DNA of 26,771 bases from Reyranella sp. GTDB taxonomy: Bacteria > Pseudomonadota > Alphaproteobacteria > Reyranellales > Reyranellaceae. Of this stretch, positions 15,654 through 22,470 are shown piece after piece (the stretch's first letter is position 1; each line of letters starts with the position of its first letter). Both the position numbers and the translations under genes were made by a program. The stretch is taken from positions 1-26,771 of the forward strand of contig JAUXRT010000329.1 in assembly GCA_030681635.1 (NCBI GenBank). Direction: 5' to 3'. The notes below the pieces were generated by a model. It was not told the origin of the DNA. It saw nothing but the letters and a program-made list of their open reading frames with translations, and searched no databases.

Positions 15654-17210
15654 ATGAACGACTTGGGGAACAGCGCCATTTCACGGCGGCGCATGCTGAA
15701 GGGCGGGACCGCGCTGGGCGCGTATTTCCTCCTGCCCCGCTCGGCCGACGCGCAGCACCAGGGCCACGATCATTCGCAGATGGGACTCGATCCCGGCCCC
15801 ATCGTGCAGGCGGCGGCGGCAGCGATGGATCAGCCGCTGCTCGAGCCCGAGGTCCGGCGCTCGGCCAACGGCGTGCTCAACACGACCCTGTCCTGCCGCT
15901 ACGCCTACAAGGACATCGGCGGGCAGCGGCTCTACCTCCGGAGCTACGAGGGCACGAGCCACGGCCCGACCCTGCGCATGAAGCCCGGCGAGACGCTGAA
16001 GATCAGGCTGTCGAACGATTTCCCGCCCAACCGCGATGTGCTGCCGCAAAACATGGCGCTGCCGCACCAGTTCAACAACACCAACTTCCACTTCCACGGC
16101 GCGCACTGCAGCCCGAGCGGCATCTCCGACAACGTCATGCGCTCGATGGTGCCGGGCAAGAAGTACGACATCGAGATCACGCTGCCCAAGGACCACACGA
16201 GCGGCACCTACTGGTATCACCCGCACCATCACGGCGGCGCCGACGTGCAGATCGCCAGCGGCATGGCGGGCGCCCTCATCGTCGAGGGCGATTTCGCCGG
16301 TGTGCCCGAGATCACCAATGCGAAGGAGCGCGTCATGCTCATGTCGCAGGTCGTCTACGACGCCTTCGGGATGATCGAGAATTTCTCGACGCTGTTTCCC
16401 GAGACCGCGACGCGCTTCCTGGCGATCAACGGCCAGCGCCGGCCGACGATCACCATGCGTCCCGGCGAGGTGCAGCGTTGGCGGCTGGTCGGCTCGCAGT
16501 ATCAGGACGACCTGTTCCTCGAGCTCGAGAAGCACAATCTGAACGTCATCGCCTACGACGGCATCCAGCTCAGGAGCATGCAGGAGCTGAAGACCCTGCT
16601 GTTCGCGCCGGGGCAACGGGCCGACATCCTGGTGCAGGCCGGCGCGCCCGGCACCTACGAGTTCCGCGCGCTGCCCTACGACCAGGGCCACCCCTCACCG
16701 GTCGGGCCGCTCGCCCGCCTGGTGGTGTCGGGCGATCCGCTGCCGATGAAGCTGCCGGCCGCGCTGCCCAAGCCGCCGTTCGAGGACATCAAGGACAGCG
16801 AGATCACCGGCAGGCGCACGGTCACCTTCTCGGCGACGTCGCCGGAGGCCGACGCCGCCGGCCACTGGCAGGAGTTCACGTTCCTGGTCGACGGCAAGAC
16901 GTTCAACCCGAACCGCATCGACCAGCGCGTGAAGCTGGGCGCCGTCGAGGAATGGACGATCACCAACACCCATTTCCACGACGACCATGTCTTCCACATC
17001 CACACCAACCCGTTCCAGGTCACGCAGGTGAACGGGCAGCGGCAGCCCGACCTGCTGTGGCGCGACTCGGTGATCGTGCCACGCAACGGCGGCAGTGTCG
17101 TGTTCCGCTCGCGCTTCCTCGATTACACCGGTGTCTTCATGTTGCACTGTCACATGATGAATCACGAAGAGATGGGCATGATGCAGACCGTCGAGGTCTA
17201 CAAGGACTGA
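15654..17210 (+). CDS. Tat-exported multicopper oxidase
   Basis: A 518-residue laccase-type oxidase predicted to act in the periplasm, reducing O2 to water while oxidising phenols, metals or other donors. The N-terminus has a Tat-like signal (SRRRMLKGGTALGAYFLLPRS, cleavage near ADAQ at 34). All four copper motifs are intact: HFHGAH (146-151), HPHHHG (189-194), HVFHIH (445-450) and HCHMMNH (498-504), with axial Met509. A His-rich stretch, HQGHDHSQM, follows the signal. The ATG at 15654 has a GGGGGAAG ribosome binding site. The gene is divergent from the AraC regulator and convergent with the winged-helix/TPR regulator, overlapping it by 13 bases. Confidence 0.94.
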   Translation: MNDLGNSAISRRRMLKGGTALGAYFLLPRSADAQHQGHDHSQMGLDPGPIVQAAAAAMDQPLLEPEVRRSANGVLNTTLSCRYAYKDIGGQRLYLRSYEGTSHGPTLRMKPGETLKIRLSNDFPPNRDVLPQNMALPHQFNNTNFHFHGAHCSPSGISDNVMRSMVPGKKYDIEITLPKDHTSGTYWYHPHHHGGADVQIASGMAGALIVEGDFAGVPEITNAKERVMLMSQVVYDAFGMIENFSTLFPETATRFLAINGQRRPTITMRPGEVQRWRLVGSQYQDDLFLELEKHNLNVIAYDGIQLRSMQELKTLLFAPGQRADILVQAGAPGTYEFRALPYDQGHPSPVGPLARLVVSGDPLPMKLPAALPKPPFEDIKDSEITGRRTVTFSATSPEADAAGHWQEFTFLVDGKTFNPNRIDQRVKLGAVEEWTITNTHFHDDHVFHIHTNPFQVTQVNGQRQPDLLWRDSVIVPRNGGSVVFRSRFLDYTGVFMLHCHMMNHEEMGMMQTVEVYKD

Positions 17211-18928
17211 CCTCCAGGCACGGCCGGCCTGTCGAGCCGGAGCGCCTGCAGGATTCGCCGGAAGCGCGGGTGGCCGTGGAGCGGCCGGAAATACGGGTTC
17301 TGCGCCGTGAAGCACAGGTAGGTGGTGCGCGCCTTGATGCAGTGATCGAGGGCATCGAGCGCCCGTTCCGGCTCGCCCGCGGCCATCCACTGCATCGCGG
17401 CGCCCTCCCAGCGGTTGGTGCGCTCGAGCAGGCCGATCCACACATGCATCGCGTCCTGCCAGCCCTTGCTGCGCAGGAGCCCTTCCACATGCTCGGCAAG
17501 CCCCTCGGCGACGGTCAGCCCCCGCAGCGTGACAAGACGCTCGGCCATCGCCTCGTCCCGGCGGCCGAGCTGGTCCAGGATCATCATGCGTCCGTAATGC
17601 GCCCGGGGAGACTCCGGCGTGATCTTCAGGCTGTCGTTCACGGCGTCGAGCGCCCGATCGGCCTGGCCCGCCATCCAGTAGACGATTCCAAGGTGCTGCA
17701 GCGTCTCGACGCTCCGCGGATCGAGCCGCCGCGCCTGCTCCATGGCCTCGATCGCCTCGTCGTGGCGGCCCATCGCGCTCAGGAACTGGCCGAAGGTGGC
17801 GAGCGCTTCGACCGAGCTGGCATTGAGGGCGACGGCATGCGCCAGGTCGGCCTCGGCACCGTCCCAATCCCAGTCGTATTCCATCTTCACCCGGCCAAGT
17901 GCTGCCCAGGCCTCGGCCAATCCCTCGTCGAGGGCCAGCGCCCGTTCGGCCGCCCGGCGTGCCATCGGCATCGCCTCGTCGACCTGCAGCGGGCGCAACA
18001 TCGCGGTCGACGCCATCAGCAGGTAGGTCGACGCGAGCCCGGCGTGGGCCATGGCGTAGTCGGGATCGAGCGCCAGCGCCTGCTCGAAGAGGGCCAGGGC
18101 CTTCATCAGCGGCAGCCGCGTGAAAGGCTTGAGGTTGGCCCGCGCCTCAAGCTGCAGGAAATAGGCCTCCGCCGCGCGCGGCCGGTAGCTGTCCAACCCA
18201 TGGTCGACGGCCGACAATTGCGGCAGCGAGGTCGCGACTCGCCGGGCGATCACGTCCTGCAGCGCGGTGCCATCCGTCTGGGGATGCTCGAACTGCTCGC
18301 TCCATTGCGTGTGGCCGCTCGCCACGTCGATCAGCCTGGCCGAAACGTGGAGCTGTGCGTCATTGCGCTGCACCGCGCCTTCGAGCAGGTAGCCCAGCCC
18401 GAGCGTCCGCGCCCGGCCGAGGTCCTCCACGGTGCCGGCCGGCGACACGGTCAGGCCGGGCAGGCCTCCCAACACCGTCGTCACCGCGTCGGCGATGCCG
18501 ACCCCGAGATAGGCATCGCCCTCGCCCAGATCGCCCGTCGAGAAAGTCCGGACCGCGAGCGGTCTGGTGTCGGTCATCGGCGACCCGCCGGCCGCCTGTG
18601 GCGGCGCGGCGGCCCTGGACAAGGCACGCACGGGGACGGCCAAACGGTAGCCCGCTCCGGCAACCGTCTCGATGATGTCGGTGGCGGGTCCGGCTCCGAG
18701 CGCCTTGCGCAGGGTCGACATATGGACGGTAAGCGTGCGGTCCTCGACCACGACATTGGGCCAGAGCTTGGTCCGGAACATCTCGTGCGACACCAGCCGA
18801 CCGCCGGCCTCGGCCAGCAGCAGCAGGATCTGCCAAGCCTTTCTGGGAACGGGCACCGGCCGGCCACCGCGCTCCAGTCGCCGCTCGGCAGGGTCGAGGA
18901 CAAAGGGACCGAACGCATAGGTCAGCAT
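17198..18928 (-). CDS. Winged-helix (OmpR-type) regulator with TolB-N-like domain and TPR repeats
   Basis: A 576-residue regulator. Residues 1-100 form an OmpR/PhoB/CadC-type winged helix (YAFGPFVLDPAERRL, then RKAWQILLLLAEAGGRLVS and RTLTVHMSTLRKALG). Residues about 120-240 resemble the TolB_N/FlgO-like domain often found in such proteins. Residues 270-520 are TPR-like, with repeated A-A-L-D-P helices (such as ALFEQALALDPDYAMAHAGLA). There is no transmembrane helix, so it is cytoplasmic. The ATG at 18928 is chosen because it gives the standard winged-helix N-terminus; ATG 18952 adds eight residues. Neither has a clear ribosome binding site. It is divergent from the porin gene. Confidence 0.88.
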   Translation of the reverse strand: MLTYAFGPFVLDPAERRLERGGRPVPVPRKAWQILLLLAEAGGRLVSHEMFRTKLWPNVVVEDRTLTVHMSTLRKALGAGPATDIIETVAGAGYRLAVPVRALSRAAAPPQAAGGSPMTDTRPLAVRTFSTGDLGEGDAYLGVGIADAVTTVLGGLPGLTVSPAGTVEDLGRARTLGLGYLLEGAVQRNDAQLHVSARLIDVASGHTQWSEQFEHPQTDGTALQDVIARRVATSLPQLSAVDHGLDSYRPRAAEAYFLQLEARANLKPFTRLPLMKALALFEQALALDPDYAMAHAGLASTYLLMASTAMLRPLQVDEAMPMARRAAERALALDEGLAEAWAALGRVKMEYDWDWDGAEADLAHAVALNASSVEALATFGQFLSAMGRHDEAIEAMEQARRLDPRSVETLQHLGIVYWMAGQADRALDAVNDSLKITPESPRAHYGRMMILDQLGRRDEAMAERLVTLRGLTVAEGLAEHVEGLLRSKGWQDAMHVWIGLLERTNRWEGAAMQWMAAGEPERALDALDHCIKARTTYLCFTAQNPYFRPLHGHPRFRRILQALRLDRPAVPGGQSL

Positions 18929-18960
18929 CGCGTCATAATATACACCGACCATGCCAAATC

Positions 18961-18977
18961 TTGACCATTTCTTGACC
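18961..18977. promoter_or_regulatory. Direct repeat TTGACC-N5-TTGACC, possible winged-helix operator
   Basis: TTGACC occurs at 18961-18966 and again at 18972-18977, with an 11-base period (one helical turn) in the gap between the divergent winged-helix regulator and porin genes. OmpR/PhoB-type winged helices commonly bind tandem direct repeats of this period, so autoregulation or porin control is plausible. The copies also resemble -35 elements. Confidence 0.4.
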
Positions 18978-19048
18978 CGCCGGCCCGCACGGCCCGGTGC
19001 AGGATGCCTCACCTTATCGACGGTTCGTGGGCTCCGCGGGGCAAGCCG

Positions 19049-20389
19049 ATGGCGCTGAGTGGCTTTCTGACAAGACCGAGGCTCTCTTTGCTCGTCGCGC
19101 TTTGCGGCGCAACGCTCCTCGCCGGCGGCGGAACCGCAACGGCGCAAAACCCGCCCGCCCCTGCCGACGCGCCGGCCCCTCAAAAGAGAGTGGTCGCGGT
19201 CAGCGGCAATCCGGCCTCCACGGACTATGCCGTCGGCGGGACCGGCTGGCTTGGCCGCACGCTCGGCCTGCGCGACGAATGGGGCGTGACGCTGGGCGGC
19301 CTGTGGCTGGCCGACACCAACCTCGTGGTGGCGGGCGGCGTGCAACCCGGCGGCTGGACCAACAACCAGGCGCTGATCCTCGGCCTCGGCATCGATGCCG
19401 AGAAGCTCGTCGACTGGCGCGGTGCCTCGTTCGGCTTCCAGTTCCTGCAGTTCAATGGCGGCCAGACCAATGAGCAGGCGGGCAGCATCCCCGGCTACAA
19501 CGGCATCGTCGGCCACACGCCCTATAACCGCACCGAGTTCCTCGAAGCCTGGTACCTACAGGAGATGAAGAAGGACGTGCTGAAGATGCGGATCGGCCGC
19601 AGCCTGCCGACCAACGACTTCGGCAACGTCCTGCGCCCCGTCACCCTCGCCGACGACAGCCAGAATATCCCGTCCGTGAGCGGCCTGCTCTGGTCACCGA
19701 TCTTCGTCAACGCCTCGATGATCGGCGCGATGATGGGCTACTACAACCCGGCCAACGGCGTGACCGTGAACTTCACGCCGACCAGTTCATTCTACGTCAA
19801 TATCGGGGTCTATGACGGCAATCGGGCGCGCGGCATCCAGACCGGCCTGCATCCGCCCATGTTCAACGGCTACTGGTTCAACATCGGCGAGATCGGCGTC
19901 AACTGGCTGCTGGGCGAAGGCGAACACCCGGGACAATTCGCCATCGGGATCTGGCGGCAGACCGGCATCCTGTCGTTTCACGGCGATACGGAAAACGGCA
20001 CCGGCGGCTTCTACCTGTTCGGCTCGCAGCGCGTCGCATACGGCGTGAACCCGAGCGTTCCCAAGTCGTCGGTCTCCCTCTTCTACCAGTTCGGCGCGAA
20101 CGCCTCGACGACACTGCCCGTCAGCCAATACTACAGCGCGGGCGTCACCGGCTTCGGCCTGATCGGACGCCGTGAGCGGGATTCGATAGGCATGGGCGTG
20201 GGGCTGTCGCGCCTCAATCCGCACCTCTTCACCCAGCCCAGCGAGCTGATGTTCCAGGCCTACTACCAGGCCCACCTGTTCGCGGCGACGTTCCTGCAAC
20301 CGACCGTGACCTACATCCCGACGCCGGGCATCTCGATCACGACGCCGGGGGCCTTGGCCACGACTCTCCGGCTCACCGTCCTGTTCTGA
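19049..20389 (+). CDS. OprB-like carbohydrate-selective porin family protein
   Basis: A 446-residue outer-membrane beta-barrel. The chosen ATG (19049) starts a clean Sec signal, MALSGFLTRPRLSLLVALCG, with cleavage near ATA-QN (32/33). An in-frame ATG at 19004 would put 15 atypical residues ahead of the signal; neither has a strong ribosome binding site. A Pro/Ala-rich linker follows, then alternating aromatic/glycine strands such as GASFGFQFLQFNGG. The chain ends in Phe (LRLTVLF), the outer-membrane protein sorting signal. The stretch WGVTLGGLWLADTN and the barrel organisation suggest the OprB family. It could admit sugars or other small solutes; context suggests the substrate of the downstream hydroxylase genes, which is inference. 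Confidence 0.8.
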   Translation: MALSGFLTRPRLSLLVALCGATLLAGGGTATAQNPPAPADAPAPQKRVVAVSGNPASTDYAVGGTGWLGRTLGLRDEWGVTLGGLWLADTNLVVAGGVQPGGWTNNQALILGLGIDAEKLVDWRGASFGFQFLQFNGGQTNEQAGSIPGYNGIVGHTPYNRTEFLEAWYLQEMKKDVLKMRIGRSLPTNDFGNVLRPVTLADDSQNIPSVSGLLWSPIFVNASMIGAMMGYYNPANGVTVNFTPTSSFYVNIGVYDGNRARGIQTGLHPPMFNGYWFNIGEIGVNWLLGEGEHPGQFAIGIWRQTGILSFHGDTENGTGGFYLFGSQRVAYGVNPSVPKSSVSLFYQFGANASTTLPVSQYYSAGVTGFGLIGRRERDSIGMGVGLSRLNPHLFTQPSELMFQAYYQAHLFAATFLQPTVTYIPTPGISITTPGALATTLRLTVLF

Positions 20390-20454
20390 GTGATAGGGCG
20401 ATGACAAGCGCAACAACTTCGATAGGCTGAAAAAGAGGCAATGAGGAGAACATC

Positions 20455-21561
20455 ATGCACAAGACTCTCTTGCGACTGACCGCAGGCATACTCGCGGCAG
20501 GTCTCACGACCGGTTCCGCCTTGGCGCAAGGCGCGACCGGCCTCCCGGAATATCTGGCCAACATCTCGGGCAACACGGCGTCGTCGCCGAGCGACGTCGC
20601 CACGCGCGACCTCCTGCAGCTCGATATCGGCATGTTCTCGCTCTACGACAGAGCCTCGACCATCTACCGCCGCAACATTCTGGCCAAGCATCCGATCATC
20701 CTGGCGATGTTCACCAACCAGGGCGGCCAGTTGATGCTGTTCCGGCCCGGACAGCCGCCGATCACCGCGCCGGGGGTACCCAAGGTCTACCAGATCCTGA
20801 AATCGACCGGTCACAGCACCATGGCGCTCAGCCAGGTCGCCATCCCGTCGGTCAACAATCCGGCAGACAAGCGCTGGATCGCTCCGATGATGGCCTATCG
20901 CACCCAGATGAAAACCGCGCTCGACGGTCTCGACGCCTCGGCCGACATCCAGGCCGACTGGAAGCCGGCGGTGAAGGAGATTCTGGCCACCAACGTCGCG
21001 TACATGGACGACTGCCTGGCCAAGGGCTCGGTCACGCTCGAGCCGCTGCTCGCCTTCGCCAAGAAACAGGGACCCAACATCAAGCTGATCATCAACTGGG
21101 CGGCGTCCACCCAGGTCAAGCACTGGATGGGCGTGATGGACGGATGGTCAGCGATGCTCGGCCCCGACCTGGCCAAGACCTATGCCGCGGCCAACACGAT
21201 CTATGTGGCACGCCAGAACAACGTGCTGTTCTCGGTGCTCGCCCAGTATTTCGGGCCCGAGGCGATCAACGACCGGCTGATGCTGATCGAGACGATGACC
21301 TTCACCACCACGCCCGAAGACATGCTGACCTCGATGACGCGCATCATCGGCGATCGCTCGGTGGGCGAACTGTTCTTCAACAACTACAAGATCATGGACT
21401 TCGAGCTGATGGGAGGCGACGGCCGCAAGACCATCATCTCCGAGATGCAGCGCCGCGGTAAGCAGCCCTTCCTGCCGCCCGCCGTGCCGTTCGGATCCAA
21501 GCAGTGGCCGACCCTGATCATGACGGGCCCCGGCCCGACCTCGCTCGACGATCTCAAATAG
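20455..21561 (+). CDS. Secreted protein of unknown function
   Basis: A 368-residue protein I do not recognise. It has a clear Sec signal peptide with cleavage after ALA (24/25) and no later membrane helix, so it is probably periplasmic. The mature part is rich in aromatic and Met residues, with segments such as KHPIILAMFTNQGGQLMLF, WIAPMMAYRTQM and IINWAASTQVKHWMGVM. It ends with a proline-rich tail. There are only two cysteines, one in the signal-distal YMDDCLAKG. No catalytic motif or known binding fold is evident. GAGGAGAA lies just upstream of the ATG. It lies 65 bases after the porin gene on the same strand, suggesting a shared envelope role. Confidence 0.75.
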   Translation: MHKTLLRLTAGILAAGLTTGSALAQGATGLPEYLANISGNTASSPSDVATRDLLQLDIGMFSLYDRASTIYRRNILAKHPIILAMFTNQGGQLMLFRPGQPPITAPGVPKVYQILKSTGHSTMALSQVAIPSVNNPADKRWIAPMMAYRTQMKTALDGLDASADIQADWKPAVKEILATNVAYMDDCLAKGSVTLEPLLAFAKKQGPNIKLIINWAASTQVKHWMGVMDGWSAMLGPDLAKTYAAANTIYVARQNNVLFSVLAQYFGPEAINDRLMLIETMTFTTTPEDMLTSMTRIIGDRSVGELFFNNYKIMDFELMGGDGRKTIISEMQRRGKQPFLPPAVPFGSKQWPTLIMTGPGPTSLDDLK

Positions 21562-21583
21562 GGATCACCTTCGATCTCGCAGA

Positions 21584-21614
21584 CGAGGCGGGTGCTTTGG
21601 CGGCGCCCGCCTCG
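21584..21614 (+). other. 12-bp stem-loop between the secreted-protein and FAD-subunit genes
   Basis: Arms 21584-21595 and 21603-21614 pair through 12 positions (one G-T wobble) around a seven-base loop. An A-run rather than a T-run follows, so it is a poor intrinsic terminator. It may separate or stabilise transcripts at the boundary between envelope and enzyme genes. Confidence 0.5.
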
Positions 21615-21642
21615 GGCAAAAAGACTACACACGGGGGATGGC

Positions 21643-22470
21643 ATGAATCTCAATACGATCGTCGAGGTAAAGCGGCCCAAGTCGTTCGAGGAGATCGAAT
21701 GGCGCGACGGCCATGCCTGGCTGGGTGGCGGCACCTGGCTGTTCTCCGAGCCGCAGGTGGCGACCGATACGCTGGTCGACCTCGGCAAGTTCGGCTGGCC
21801 GGCGCTGACCGCGACGGCAGAGGGTCTCGAGATCGCGGCGACCTGCAGGATCGTCGAACTGCACGACTTCAAGGGTCCGCCGGAATGGCGGGCGGTGCCG
21901 CTGTTCGACCAATGCATCGACGCGTTCCTGATGTCGTTCAAGATCTGGAACGCCGCGACCGTCGTCGGCAATGTCTGCATGTCGCTGCCGGCCGGCGCCA
22001 TGATCTCCCTGACGGCGGCGCTCGAAGGCGTCTGCACCTTGTGGCCCCAACCTGGTCAATCCAAGGACGGCAAGCCGCGCCAGGTTCCGGTCGTCGACTT
22101 CGTCACCGGCGTCCACACCAACGTGCTGCAGAAAGGCGAGCTCCTGCGCTCGATCCTGCTGCCGGCGGCGGCCCTGTCCAAGCGCTTCGCCATGCGCCAG
22201 GTATCGCTCACCCGCCATGGCCGCTCGGCGGCGCTGATCATCGCGACGGTGGGAGACGGCGGCGAGGACTTCCTGCTCACGATTAGCGCGGCGACGCCGC
22301 GGCCGGTGCATCTGCGCTTCAAGAAGACCCCGTCCGCCGCCGAGATGCGGCAGGCGATCGACGAACGCCTGCCGCCGGATGCCTGGTACCAGGACGTCCA
22401 CGGATCGGCGCCCTACAAGCGCCACGTCAGCCACTACCTTGCCGAACAGATTCGCGTGGAGCTGTCATGA
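21643..22470 (+). CDS. FAD-binding subunit of a molybdenum hydroxylase
   Basis: A 275-residue FAD subunit of the xanthine dehydrogenase/CO dehydrogenase medium-subunit family. It passes electrons from the Fe-S clusters of its partner to an external acceptor. FAD-binding signatures are WLGGGTWLFSE (30-40) and TVVGNVCMSLPAGAM (105-119, the counterpart of IGGNLCNASPAADM). The length is short, similar to the E. coli YgfM type. The ATG at 21643 follows GGGGGA; an upstream ATG at 21592 has no such site and adds unconserved residues. The stop overlaps the next gene by four bases (ATGA), so translation is coupled to the fused catalytic subunit. Confidence 0.9.
   Translation: MNLNTIVEVKRPKSFEEIEWRDGHAWLGGGTWLFSEPQVATDTLVDLGKFGWPALTATAEGLEIAATCRIVELHDFKGPPEWRAVPLFDQCIDAFLMSFKIWNAATVVGNVCMSLPAGAMISLTAALEGVCTLWPQPGQSKDGKPRQVPVVDFVTGVHTNVLQKGELLRSILLPAAALSKRFAMRQVSLTRHGRSAALIIATVGDGGEDFLLTISAATPRPVHLRFKKTPSAAEMRQAIDERLPPDAWYQDVHGSAPYKRHVSHYLAEQIRVELS

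Noticed and set aside
15572..18964. A very long open frame (about 1130 codons) on the + strand across the multicopper oxidase and the antisense of the TPR regulator.
   Set aside because: Shadow frame caused by high GC codon use. Its translation is low-complexity Arg/His/Gly-rich, and two well-supported genes occupy the same DNA.
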